DNA of 64,000 bases from Emergomyces orientalis (lineage: Eukaryota; Ascomycota; Eurotiomycetes; Onygenales; Ajellomycetaceae). Positions 1 to 12,368 of this stretch are shown in pieces (the first letter of the stretch is position 1; every line of letters starts with the position of its first letter). The position numbers and the translations under genes were made by a program. Under the pieces are notes generated by a model. The model did not search any database. It was not told the origin of the DNA and saw only the letters and a program-made list of their open reading frames with translations. The stretch lies in contig MOWL01000071.1 in the NCBI GenBank assembly GCA_002110485.1, forward strand, positions 186,001 through 250,000, in the 5' to 3' direction.

Positions 1-405
1 CCTCTATCTCGTGATTATCGAGCCGGAAACGACCTGTCTTCATATTGTGTGCAGTTACTCCCGCCAACTTCTAAACCGCAGTCCCACGCGGTCGAATGTT
101 CCCCGCGCCAGCACTCAGTACCTATTGATATATCTGCTTATCTCGTCCGCTTGCAAAGCAAAGAACTCCCGTAACACAATCCGTTGTGGTTTTTGTTTTA
201 TCAAATGATTTAAAGCCTTCTACGGTTCCCTCGGAAATTCCAATCATATCACCTGCCATTCGAGAAAGCAAGGCTCCGTCGCCGGAATAATTCTACGCCA
301 GGAGTGGGACAGCGTGCCTACCTGTGCCTTTTTGTGTCTTTGTTTCTCTATCTTCCTTCGAAATTTACGTCACGTATATCAGGAGAGGTAGACATACCGC
401 ATAAG
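1..405. other. Upstream region and leader of the La gene
   Basis: No gene is supported here. The sequence before the La start at 406 is mixed, with a pyrimidine-rich run around 325-360 that fits a fungal transcription start and leader. An in-frame ATG-less extension runs up to about 304, but the first ATG that gives a La-like N-terminus is at 406. Confidence 0.5.
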
Positions 406-2023
406 ATGGCCGAGGAACAGAAACATGCTGCCACTCCAACAGAAGCGAACCCCAACACGCAGGCTGAAAATGATGTGAAACAGGTGCTTGCGGAGCTTAA
501 GGATCAAGAACCACCGAAGACGGAGGGGGAAGTTGCTGCTCAAGAGACCAGTGAAAAGACAGATGCAACCCAAGATACAAATGGTAAAGCTTCGGAAGGA
601 GAAGGCGGTGCCAGGGAGGAGGATGCGGAGGCTAAAGAAGAAGCTAGAATAATTGCAGCTGCGGCAAAGCTGGGTCAGGATGCTGAATCAAAGAGTGATG
701 CTAAGGGCAGTGATCAAAAAGACACAAGCAGAGACCAAGGGCAGGCGTCACGGGGTGGCCGTGGTGGCAATCGCCAGCGCGTAAACTACCGTGACAACAT
801 TAAATCGGATGTTTCGACGCTGAAAGAGACAAGCGACCCCGAAGAGATCCGTAAACAGGTCAGTCATCGTCAAAATGCGTTGTGCTATCTGTGACTTCAA
901 AAACAAAACCGCAACCGTATGCCTTTCTAACCTTTGAATTTCCCCTAGGTCGAATTCTACTTCTCCGATTCAAATCTTGTCATGGACAAATTCCTCCTCT
1001 CCAAAGTTGGCGGTAGTGAAAATCGCCCCGTCGAATTGTCCCTTTTGCACTCCTTCAAGCGCATGCGTCGTTTCCAGCCATTCAGCGCCGTTGTGGATGC
1101 TCTCAAGGACTCAAAGACACTTGAGTTGACCGACGACAATACCTGTGTCAGACGCAGGGTGCCCCTGCCCGAAACTGTCAAGGAATCGCTAGATCCCTCC
1201 GCAGTGAAGGTTTTCGAAGATAAAGCGATGAACCGTAGCATCTACGCAAAAGGTTTCGGCCCCGAGGAACCGAGCACACAATTTGACATTGAAGCCTTCT
1301 TCACACCTTACGGCCCTACCAATGCGATCCGCCTGCGACGTACAGCTGAGAAGATTTTCAAGGGGAGCGTATTTGTTGAATTTGACAGTGAGGAAACTCA
1401 AAAAGCGTTCCTAGCGCTTGATCCTAAGCCGAAGTGGAAGGGAACCACAGATCTTCTGATCAAGAGCAAGAAGGATTATTGCGATGAGAAGGTTAAGGAG
1501 ATTGAAGCTGGGCGCCTGCGGCCTAATAATGGTCGGGGCAGAGGTAGCCATAGAGGTCGGGGCCGTGGAGGTTCGTCGAACCATCACGATGGTCGGGGGG
1601 ATGATCATAAGAAGGGATTTAGGAGCGGTCGAGGTGGACGCGGTCATAGAGGAGGTAGAGGTGGTCGTCAAGAATCTCAAAGGGATTCTCGGTATGTTTC
1701 ACTTTCTCTGTATCTCCCACTTTCATTTAGGAGTTTCTATGTTTCTCTCTCTGTGATTGCTCGTAGCTAACCGTACCCGCCTTTTTTTTTTTTTTTTTTT
1801 TTTTTGGTATAGTGGCGTCCCCCTCATCCAGGTTTCGGCGGCGACAGATAAACCAGCGACTAACGACGACTCAACAGCCAAGGGAGGGCAAAAGCGTGCG
1901 CGGGAGGATGAAAGCGTTGCTGCTGGTGCCAATGGCAGCGGCCATGCCTCTGCTTCCAATGGTACTACGACTGCTGAGGCTGGAGCTCCTCCGGCCAAAA
2001 AGGTTGATATTAAAGATTCATGA
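406..2023 (+). CDS. LHP1: La protein (RNA-binding, La motif plus RRM)
   Basis: Predicted exons are 406-858, 949-1691 and 1813-2023, giving 468 residues. La proteins bind the 3' oligo(U) ends of new RNA polymerase III transcripts in the nucleus and help tRNA precursors mature; that role is family knowledge. An acidic, low-complexity N-terminus (about 1-120) is followed by the La motif (about 140-225), whose signature VEFYFSDSNL sits directly after intron 1. An RRM follows (about 245-335, with KGFGPEEPSTQFDIEAFF and KGSVFVEF). Then come RGG/GRGR repeats (about 345-400) and a basic C-terminal tail (QKRARED, PPAKKV) likely to be a nuclear localisation signal. Exon phases match at both junctions. 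The second intron holds 24 consecutive T just before its acceptor. A downstream acceptor at 1830-1831 would change frame and lose the tail, so I prefer 1811-1812. ATG 406 was chosen because it begins MAEEQ and precedes the acidic region. Confidence 0.93.
1782..1805 (+). repeat. T24 homopolymer in La intron 2
   Basis: Twenty-four consecutive T follow CCGTACCCGCC and end six bases before the acceptor AG at 1811-1812. It works as an extreme polypyrimidine tract. Its length may vary between isolates or with sequencing error. Confidence 0.9.
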
Positions 2024-3063
2024 TCATCATAACTTGTTCTTCTCTTCTTCTTCTCAACTGAACCCTTAAAACGGCCAAAGAATATCAAATGACGATGGGT
2101 TTAGATTTTGGGAGATTCATATATTTCGAGTATTATAAAGCTTTATTTTAAATCAACGCCTCCCTTTGGGCCTGATTGGGACTTGTATTGGAGAAATATA
2201 TCGGACACCTGCCTTTGCTTTCATCTTCTTCTTTTCTGCCCTGTTCTTTCTTTCTCTATCGCCGTGTGGGAATTTATCTCATTGGTCACTTATTCCGTTA
2301 ATTTTTATTTCTGCGTGTTCCTGGTCTTCCTTTTTTCATCTTGTTGTCTTCTATTGGATTTTCCACCATGTACCAGAGCTAAATACATACTCCGTCGGTT
2401 TTAACTTAAGTTTTTTATTTAATGAAAGGAGGGTTTATTGTTTGCTCACATTGAGCCCGTCAGCTGTATCCATCTACAGTGTTGTTCCATGTAACGCCCT
2501 AGGTACGTTTTTAGTACATGCCGGCTTCAATGTATCAAATATTCTTTGATTTGGAATGATAGTTAGTTTCTCATTAATTTTTATCAGTTAATAACTATCT
2601 TATTCAATTATATTATTTTTTGATGCTGATCTTCTGTCGTTAAGTGGTATGTCAGAAGGCTGGTCAAAAGCCCGGGGGGAAATTTTCAATGTTGGTCAGC
2701 ACGATTTTACTAAACAAATCTATGCGAATATAAGAATTTAAATAATTAAGGCTCTGGTTAGCATCCCATTATCAAGCCCGATGCACTTGGTCATGTCCCA
2801 TAGAATAAGTTATACGATCATCTCTACTGACCAGCCCCCTCATGTTTATCGCCTCCCCTAGTTACCAAGGTACCCAGCTGTATATCGTACATCATTGCCT
2901 ATTTTGAATCCCATAGTGCTATAACATCTTTATAAGGGGAATCGTATCTCAAAAAGAAACATAAATACGCAGACTTAGAAACTGGTCATCGAATGAAAAA
3001 GGAATACAAAATACCATTTCGCCACGTTCGTACGTGAAAATTGACTATATAGGGTTCTCCTAG
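2024..3063. other. Convergent 3' spacer between La and the oxidoreductase
   Basis: About 1 kb between two genes that point at each other. It is AT-rich, with T-rich stretches after 2030 that fit a 3' untranslated region and polyadenylation signals. The short reading frames here (for example 2108-2549) are hydrophobic, T-driven and resemble no family I know. Confidence 0.5.
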
Positions 3064-4782
3064 TTATAGACGTGCTTTGGATTGAGACTTTGGAGGCGGG
3101 GTGATTCTCCGATCAAGCCTTCGCTTCAGTCTATCTACGTTTACCTTGTACGTACGCGGGAACCAGCTGTAGAGACTCTTTTCGTCGTCGCCAAATAACA
3201 TGCTTGTGACCGCCTGGGCGCAGAGGAAGCAGAGGACCATCCCTAGAGTTTTGAAATAAATATCAGTCAGGCTCAGAGAGCCACACGCATATATGTATAT
3301 ATATGAAAAAAACTTGGAAGGGGATGAAAAATTCCAGAAATCAATGTGGGGTGGTTGGATGTAACTCACCATGCCCCTGAAATGATGCCGAGATAAACAA
3401 CCCTGGCTCCCCCGGCATCTCCCCAACCAACGGATGCCCATCGGCACTATATCCCATAATCCCAGTCCACTCATGCCGCACGCGCCCGGCAGGGTCATCA
3501 CGGCCCCAATTATTGCCGAAGAACTCCACCGTCGACGCTGCGAGGTATTCGCTAATCGCCGGCTCCAGAACTGAGTCGTCCGTATTTCCATAATTGGCCA
3601 AGCCTCCGTTCTTACTCTCTCCAAATCCACCGCCGATGACAATGTCGCGGGGATACTTTGATGTGTCGGGGCACTGAATCATGTAGTCGAAGCCGCTGCC
3701 GTAGTTGAAGGAGTAAGTGGTCGAGAGGCCAGAGGCTGGCATCGCAGATCCTGGTCTATGTGCTGTCACCTGGCCGCGGACGGGAACTATGACGCCTTGA
3801 AGCTTCGGGCAAATGGCAGCTGAATAACCGTTTGTTGCCATTATGACTTTTGAGGCTTGAATGTTGCCACGCGGGGTAACGACGGTCCAGTTCTTGCTGT
3901 TGCCATTGCCCTTGCTGGTGTTGCTTCCTTGCGTGTGCAGACTGGTAACGGGGGTATTTGTTTGTAGATTCATGCCTTGCTTTAAACATAACTTGAGCAG
4001 CCCTATGACAAACTTGTATGAACTGAGGCTGCCGGCTTCGTATGTAATAGCACCCACAGCGCCCGAGACCAGGAATTTTTCTTCTGTTTCCTTTTTGTTC
4101 CAGAATGTGTATTTGCTTGCGGGGTGGTTTGGCATGACCTTCTGCATAAACTTGACAGTTGCAGCGGCTTGATCCAGTGTTTCCTGATTGTATATGATGT
4201 CCGTTGTGTCGATGTGTTTGCTCTCGCAATCAATATTGTGTTTCTTCGCAAAGGCGTGGACCTGTCGAACGGTGCTGAGTTCGAATTTCGCGATTTTGAT
4301 GGCCTCGTTGAGGCCAAGTTTTTCGACGTTTGTGGGGAAGGTCGTATAAGAAGCTCCCTTGGTATGGCCGCCTAAAATCCATTTTCGCAATCAATGTTTA
4401 ATTAGCTAGATTGTTCACAGTAATTAAAAAATTTCCCGGGGCATGGTATGCAAGGCGCCCAACGCGCTATACACATTTTGTCTCTCGCGTATATCTTATA
4501 TATTGAATGAAAGAAGAAGGATTGAGTACCGTTTCGCCCCGTGGCTCCGCTAACTGCTTGTCTTGCCTCTAGCATAACAATCTGTGTCCCCGGAGCTCGA
4601 CACAGTATATTATATGCAATGGCCGCACCAGATATGCCTGATCCGATTATTGCAACATCTGTTTCCGCAGGGAGTTGTGTGGTTGAGCATATATTCCCGA
4701 TCTCATCAGGTGGATTCTGCCAGTATGAGACCGTAGGATTTGGATGGGGTAGTGATACCGGTATGGAGACTCGTTCATCCAT
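3064..4782 (-). CDS. FAD-dependent oxidoreductase, DAO family
   Basis: Predicted exons (minus strand) are 4782-4530, 4371-3370 and 3242-3064, giving 477 residues. The FAD-binding Rossmann motif GSGISG is at residues 47-52 after a hydrophobic beta strand (DVAII). The ATGRNGGH segment that packs on the flavin is rebuilt exactly across intron 1, which supports that splice. The C-terminal flavin loop (TGIMGYSADGHPLVGE, then SASFQGHG) runs across intron 2. This is the glycine oxidase/D-amino acid oxidase/sarcosine oxidase-like fold. Members oxidise primary or secondary amines with O2, giving an imine and H2O2, but the substrate cannot be read from sequence. No signal peptide or peroxisomal C-terminal tripeptide is evident (the end is KARL; ARL is only a weak PTS1-like ending). 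It stands alone, facing away from the long empty stretch upstream. Confidence 0.9.
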
Positions 4783-4819
4783 TGTTCTTGCTGCTTGGTA
4801 AGCCGTAAACGCCGCAGGC

Positions 4820-4820
<1 letters not shown>

Positions 4821-4850
<30 letters not shown>

Positions 4851-4859
4851 AAGAAGAGA
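4821..4859. repeat. GAA/TTC trinucleotide microsatellite
   Basis: About 12 GAA units on the plus strand, lying 39-77 bases before the oxidoreductase start. On the coding strand it would be a TTC-rich stretch of the promoter or leader. Confidence 0.9.
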
Positions 4860-7800
4860 AAAAGGCGAATATAAAAAACACCGGTCCTTGTTCTATCTTC
4901 TGCTGTCCTTGAGCTCTCCCTCGGTTATATAGCAAACGGGGAAGGGTGTGGGGTGTGGAGAAATGGGGACTAGTTTTAATGATACTTTCCCCGACGTTGG
5001 CAAAATATAAAATAATTTTATATCAGCATGTATAAGAAGGCAGGCTAATTCGGTCAGATAGGTGGGTCTCCCGTCCCATTTTAAGGGTAAGAATGAAGTA
5101 TATGGTTAGAGAATCGGGATCTAGAGGAAACCATGAGCCCTGGATGGCCGCCTCCCACGATCCCCATGACAGCGGCAGGGTATTCTGAAAATGAGTTAAT
5201 GTGACCGTCATATCATCCGCAGCCCATAGTACTACCGAAATATTGGAATCGTTGTCCTTTTTTGCCCCAAGGGAATTCCCCCCGTGGCTCCCTTTCACGC
5301 ATGTGCTGTAGATCAACTGACCAATTTCAAGCAAAACCTTCTTTTGTAAAAAGCCTAGAAGTTAGTTCGTTCCAGGGCATATCCGATTGGAAGAAGCCAA
5401 CTTTCTAAGGTCAGACGATTAATTTCTGGTCAGAAGTGTTGTGTGTATGGAGTCATGACTTCAACAAGAAGCATGGAACATCAAGAAGCAAGGTAAAGTC
5501 TGGAGCTCTAGATGTGGTGGAAGGCTTTATCTTATCGCCCGTGATCCATTTATCAGATGGGCTGTCTGCCAATCAGGGGCGGTAGATACCATTTTGGGCA
5601 ACAGGTCATGTGACACTAGATTTTGGCTTCACCAAATATGCAGAATCAACGTGTCAACTGGTCAGTTCTTCAACTACAAAGACGAGTTGTGGAGCAGACG
5701 GAGTTCCTGGAATTGTATTAGCAATTTCTGTTAGGGAAATTCGCACATAAAATCAAATATGTTTGTTCCTTTGATAGAAGTTGTCTTGGGCCTACCTTGC
5801 AAAACAGTAACTTCATTCCTGCTCGCATTCCCTGGTGTGTGCTTGAGTTCTGAGGAATAGTATGGTGAACATTCAATGTCCCGAAACTGTTTCTTCTTGA
5901 AAGCCCTAAGCTGTACATTCTGTGTACTGAATAATATGAATATTTCCGGACATCTACAAGCATACTTATGAGCACCGCCCCCCATTTAATGGCAAATATG
6001 TGATAAGGCTCTAGCATTACCTGCATTCTGACCCTCTCCCGTCTTATTCCCTTCGTTGTGTTGGAACTAGCGGATCTTTTCCAGACCATTTGGTAGAAAC
6101 TGAGCCCTGGACCAAATGAACACGGACCCTGGAATATCCCAATCCAGATCCATTTCAAAAGGAGCACTGAACACCATTACCCAAACGGAGATTGCGATGG
6201 CCAAACTTCTTTAATCCGATTTGACGTCAGTACGGTTGACAGAAGATATTCACCTCCCGGAATGTTGGAATCACTATGCTATATGGAAACACTTTTCTGT
6301 TCTACCGGTGTCATCAATAGCTGGCTGGATTATCCTTGATAGAGTCCTTCACCGCTCAATGGTCGCTCTGGATAATATCCCTTGCAGATGTATGACGGTG
6401 GCATGTGGCAACACAAGACACCATCGAGAAATCTAAACACGAACATCATTGATGCTATCGGAAGTTTTATTGCTATTGGAGTTGGCACAGAACAAGCATT
6501 TGGTAGCATGTCGGTATCCGTGCTTTTATCTCCTTCTTTCTCTTTCTAACTGGCTCGAAGCGAAGAAAGACATTTTCAACACCGAGCCTCACGCCGATGC
6601 TTCTAATTGAAAGAAGCGGATCCGTTTATTCCCACTCGATCGAGATGATTGCTAGATCAATGTACTTTGCGAGTCTATCCTTCACGAGCAAATGGATTCA
6701 TGAGCAAGTCACGTGGATGTGGTCCCATCAATTGCAAATTCCTTATTAGCTGCAGGTAGAGGCACATGGACAAGCCCTCCCGTAGCTTTACTTGGCCACT
6801 GATCTCTAAACCCTATTTTCGGCTATTAACGTCGGCAGTTCGGTTCAGAAAATTCGAAATACACCTTTGAGATCCATCAGGTGATTTATAGGCAGATTTA
6901 GCTTCGTTTTTTTATTCTGTTTGGACATGTGTACGATTATACATGAGCAGTGTCCTTAGTTGTTTGGTGAGGTGTGCTAAGGTGAACTTCGTTGGCCATC
7001 TCAACTGTGAGCTAAAACACCATAACGGCCACTCATGGACAAAACGGTGCGAACTGGATTGATAGAAGTAATGGGGAAAGTCTTCCATTTCCTACTTCCT
7101 GGCAACACGTCTTTCCCCCCGCTGTTGGGTATTAGGATATCCTTCCTCTCATAAAAAAAACAAGAACATAATAAACCAAAGAGAAACCGCAATCAATTCT
7201 CAGCCATGGCGGGGCGAAATTCAGGGGCTTTCTGTAATATCGGTGCTTCTTTTTATTCACACCTATGTGGACTCCATCTACAGAGTTTTGAATAAGTACT
7301 TAAGCCAATAAGCCGCCTTGTCACATGGTCCCTTACTATAAACCGTCGGAAAGAATTTATGGCTGGGATGCTGACTTGATACCCAAGGACACGATAACCT
7401 AAAACCATTTTAAGGCGGGTGCCAACACGTTGCCCTGAGAAAGTCTCGCAGAAGGACGTCTATAATCATGCTCACAAGCTTCTGAACCCTTTGATGATCT
7501 TCCCAGCGTTAGCTGATGCCAGGAGAAGAGGAATAAATGCCAAAGCCCGCAGGATGCAGGGTTGCTGAGACTGCGATGGGAGACGGATACCTGTTCTGAC
7601 GATTCATTGAAAATGTTCACCATAGCCTGCCTCCCAGTGGCTGGATCAAGGAAGGCCTTGGCTGGGAATTTTAGGAGGCAGGTGGAGGACAATGCGATAA
7701 ACTCTTGTGCGTGTTATCAGGTGTTATATTTGCCCACTGTTTTATCAAAGCAGAGGTTCGGGGTCGCCCTCAGGCAGGACCCGAAACAGCTGAGAAATCA

Positions 7801-10345
7801 ACCGAATGATTGATTTCAGTATTAGGGATTTATACTCAAAAGGCCCCACGATAATTGTCGTGGGTGTAAAATGTGGTCACCAACAAATATTTCCCCAAAT
7901 TAAACCATTGCCGTGAGATGCCTTGCTTTTGAGGGAATTCGTATTCGGGGGATCCTTGATCATTTCTTGCATATTCCCGGCATATCTATGTGGTGGCAGC
8001 GTGGATAACTCTAACTCGAAGAACGCATATTTCGTATTCTTGAGAATCCCTGACAGGTTCTCAGTTTAGGCAAGTCATAGCCGATCAAAGTGTGAATAAC
8101 GTCTGTCTTTCGGGTCCCTGTGTTCTTCAGGGTGAATTAAACTCCAGCTTGGACAAACTTGGGCAGGTGGCACTCACTAAGCCACCCGTCAAACTTCCCG
8201 CCAGCCACTTCGCCCAAATATCATCAACTGCCGACTGGGTTGGCATGGATCCGGAATACGATGATTGATAAATTCAAATTTTGAAGTAGTGTGCCCCGAT
8301 GATATCTCTAAACGAGACACTACAGTATTCATGCTAAGCCCTGCAGAGATGCGGTAAACATGTCAGTGATTCAGCCCCCATAGCGTATTCATAGTACCCC
8401 CACCAATTATTCACATTTTCTGCAGAAACATACAAGAGTTCTCCAGGTGAAAATAAATTTATCATTATTGGCTGTGGAGCGCAGTATAGACTCGGCAAGT
8501 TTGCTCTCGCACTGGACTCTGGAAAGGACATTTCGTTGACGAACGGGGATGGTGATCCTCGCGCGCATCACATCCCCAAGCACTGCCGGCTTCCATCAAT
8601 GGTGTCCTGCAGGGTAGGCTCCGCGCAAAAGAAAATTAAAATTATTTGGATAAGAAGGTGATAGATGACTTCTGGAATTTTGATGAAATAAGTACTGATT
8701 CGCACCGTCGTAGGCAGCCCTTGCTACTGAGGACATATTTCTTCACCTCCTAGAAAAAAGAAAAGAGAAAAAAAGGAGGGAGGAGAGGCAAAGAATGGGA
8801 GGAAGGCTGAAGGGTGGGAAACCAGAGCCTGATTATCTGAGCAAGTAGAAAGGAGAGAATTTCAACAGATCCTTCCCGGGAAGGGGGGAGAGGGCCGGTA
8901 AGCAATCCATCGCAGGGTAATCCTGGTTGTCAGTGATTGGCAAGGATATCAGAACACAAACTCGAAGAAAAATGCACCAAATTTTCAGCGAAACCATGAC
9001 ATTTTTCCAATTTTATGAAAATGGAAACGACTTTTATTTGAGATCCGGACGATCAAATGTGAATGAACCCTAGCAGAATCGAGCCCTTCCCTAGTAAGGT
9101 CATCCGTTGAATCTACGCGGCTGGGTTAATCGAGCTCCCAAGCTAGGGGGGTTTGGGGTGCCCCACAGAACTACAGTCTATGCTAAATCTGCAGATCAAA
9201 ATACGGGGTCCAATGTTGTTGTGATTAACTAGTGCAAATTCACAACCCTTCCAGGTTGTGCGAACGAGAAGATGCTATATTTAACATCCCGTCTCCAACA
9301 GACCCTTCCAGCAGTTGCCAACGCGGGGTGACGAACTACCCTAGACGTTTCAACTTCGGCTCAGGCAACTAACGCGGGAAGGGGACCAAACTTTTGTTGG
9401 ACCCAATTACTTCTGAATCTTGTGGTCTGCTTATTGGAACGGACGTTTTAAAACCCAACCGAAGTTGATACTACCTCATGAATACTCTTAACACACCGGT
9501 GATAGCGCTCCGGTTTGGTGGAGCCCTACGGTGAGGCACTATATCATCCATCATTTCTGTTGCAGAACCGGATCCCACATTTCGCTAAGATTTTGACATT
9601 AATCATCTGGGGGATTTGAGCTACACCCCACATATACTTTCGCCATTCAGTATCATCCCAATCCTGAAGATGGTCGAGATGTACGGTTCTGGCTCTCTCT
9701 CGAACCCAAGAATCCATGTTTACGGATTGACTTCGCAACAATTGAGCACTCCCACCACAACTTGCTAGTGATTCGCGAATATGCTTGGAAAGACCAGGGA
9801 GCCGTGAAATCGCCTAACATTGATAGACAATGCGCCACGTTCTGATGCAGCAGGGTAAAGGCAAACTCGCGAGTTATTACATCTGGCCTTGGGCATACGA
9901 ACGCACATGGCATGGATGGCTGTTGCATTCCTCGCGCTTGAACATTTTTGGGGCAGTACGAACTGCACTGTCTTGGCATATCGCTAGCCTCTGAAGTGAA
10001 TGGGAAATAACCGCATCCTCAAGCCGATTTTGAACCGAAATCCTAACCTGATTAGTAGAAAACCGACCTAGGATGACAGGAATGTCCGGCAGACATCATA
10101 CACCCTCTATCATTGCGGCGACCGCAACCCCCATGCAAATCCCTAGCTGGAGCCATGGCCAAAGTATACCCTGTGGCCCAATTTTCTGAGGGTGAAGGGG
10201 TGCCTACTGCTATCTACTTGAAGACTGCTAACATCCGGCATATTAAAGCCTTGTTTGAAAATGTTTCTCCATTCCTGTTTTGTTTCCCATTCAGTACTGA
10301 CGAATTCTCGTTTTAATCGTCAAGCGGAGACGCACATCCACAGGC
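4860..10345. other. 5.5-kb stretch with no supportable gene
   Basis: This is the largest empty region of the window, between two divergent genes. I read both strands for family signatures and found none. The open frames present (for example minus 5718-6167 and minus 9653-9979) are short, lack family motifs, and do not join through plausible introns into recognisable proteins. Base composition is mixed with no long AT-only block. It may hold promoter sequence at both ends and decayed sequence in the middle, but no element ends, terminal repeats or target duplications were seen. Confidence 0.5.
4924..4932 (-). promoter_or_regulatory. Possible TATA-like element of the oxidoreductase gene
   Basis: CTATATAAC on the minus strand lies about 145 bases upstream of the oxidoreductase start, beyond the TTC repeat. 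It resembles a TATA box, but position alone does not prove use. Confidence 0.3.
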
Positions 10346-12368
10346 ATGTCTGAATCGTACGAAAGCAGACGCTCAACATCTACAGATCTAGGAAGTTATA
10401 CGGTTTGTGAATCGGACCTTGGCTTCAAAGAAGGGCCTCTACGATCCCCGGAATGGAAACCGCAAAGACGGGAGTGGCTGATAGTCTCCTCGATCTTCTT
10501 GCTTTACTTGATGATAGCTTTAGACTCGACAATAATTGTCCCCGTTCTTCCGGTATGTACATGTACATCCTTGTATCCTTTGTCTATTGGAACGGCATCC
10601 TTATTTCCGGGCATGATAGACGATAGCAAGCGATCTAAACGGCACTGCTGTTGAAGCCTTTTGGGCGGGAACCTCATTTCTCCTGACGTACGCCGTCTTT
10701 CAGCCGTTCATCGCCGTCATCTCTGATATATTTGGACGTCGGGAAGTGATGCTAGTCAGCGTTACACTTTTTACTGCCGGTTCATTAGTCGCATGTTTGG
10801 CTCGCAACTTTTCCACGCTTCTAGCTGGGCGTTCCATCCAAGGTGTGGGTGCAGGTGGTGTCTTTGTCCTTGGCTATGTCATTCTTACCGACATTGTCCC
10901 TCTCAGGCAGCGTCCGAAGTTCACCGCAATTATTCAGGTTGCATGGGCGATTGGAACTATCCTTGGGCCACTTGTCGGCGGCCTATTTGCTGAACACTCA
11001 ACGTGGCGGTGGACGTTTTACATTAATTTTCCATTCTGCGTGATTGGATTCGTAATGGTTCCCATTGCCGTTAGATTTGAGCGGAAAGAATCCACATTGA
11101 TGGAAAAAATCAAGCAAGTTGACTGGATCGGAGGCACTCTATTCATTACAAGTACAACATTTCTCCTGATAGCAATCTCTTGGGGCGGCACTCAATTCGC
11201 ATGGGACCATATTGCGACTTTCGCTCCTATGATACTCGGTATATTTGGAATCTTGTATACAATTTGGTATGAGTTCCAGGTAGCGACTATTCCCTTTTTG
11301 CGAAAAAGTTTGTTCTATTGTCGATCAGCGATAGCCGCGTACATCTGCTCGTTGATTCAGGGACTTGAGGTACGTCGGAAAGCACGAAAATGTGGATGAT
11401 ATTCAACCCTCTCCTGTTGTTATAGGAACCATTGGCTAATAAAAAGAAAATAGCTATACATTGCTCTGTATTATATCCCTCTTTATTTTCAGGCCGTGAA
11501 AGAGCAAAGCCCCATTCATACTGGAATCAGCGCACTCCCAATCACCTCTTCTTTGGTTCCAGCCAGCGTCCTCGTGGCGGTGATAATTGCTCGAACTGGT
11601 CGGTTCCGGTGGGCAATATGGGTAGGCTGGGTTCTCACAACATTGTCAACTGGCCTCCTGCTGCTGTTAAGCTCCGATACGAAAACGGCAGTTTGGGCTA
11701 CCGTCCTAATATTCCTTGGGTTTGGGCACGGCTTGATTCTTAGTGCACTCAATCTCGGAGTTCAAGCAATTTCCACTGTCAGCAATGTCGCCCACGCAGT
11801 CATGATGTACTCATTCCTACGAGCCGTTGGTGCTGCTCTTGGGGTAGGAATGGGAGGCACAGTCTTCCAGAACATTATGTCCCATAAGCTAAGCGACCTC
11901 GGGCTTCCAACCGAGATATCAAAGAACGCAGAGGCGTATATCGAAACCCTTCATACTCTACCTGCACACTCACCATTCAAAATCGGCGTTATCGAATGTT
12001 ATGTGAAAGGCATCCAAGGAGTCTTTACCGTAATGACAGGGTTCAGTGGCCTTGCTATGTTCCTCAGCTGCCTAATAGCAAAGCACTCTATGGATAAAGA
12101 TATTGAGGCCGAGAATGTTTTAATCGAATATGCAGAACCTCATCAAGATCTACCAACGGGCAAGGAGCCCATGGTAATGAACCTGGTACACCCAGCACCC
12201 ACATATAGTGCTAGCTCAAGCAGTAATTACCTGGGTATTTTTGAATTCGAGGGTTATAAACCGCAGCAGCCGTATTCCGTCCTTGATATGGCACATATTG
12301 CCCCTCACACATTACGTACAAGTCATGTCTACAAGCCATTTTACTCTACAACAAGCTCTCGAGTTTGA
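10346..12368 (+). CDS. MFS drug:H+ antiporter, DHA2-type
   Basis: Predicted exons are 10346-10552, 10620-11369 and 11454-12368, giving 623 residues; all junctions are phase 0. A polar N-terminus of about 45 residues precedes the first membrane helix. The DHA2 signature around LDSTIIVPVLP, then TIASDL across intron 1, is at about 59-74. A loop 2-3 motif (SDIFGRR) is at 104-110 and the RSIQGVGAGG motif is at 140-149. Many further hydrophobic segments are consistent with about 14 membrane helices, and a polar cytosolic tail of about 90 residues ends the protein. DHA2 proteins export drugs, toxins or amino acids using the proton gradient at the plasma or vacuolar membrane. A Zn2Cys6 regulator follows on the same strand, suggesting a transporter-regulator pair. 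The substrate is unknown. Confidence 0.92.

Noticed and set aside
5718..6167. 149-residue minus-strand open frame in the long empty stretch
   Set aside because: No domain landmarks, no plausible splice partners, and mixed composition; treated as a chance frame.
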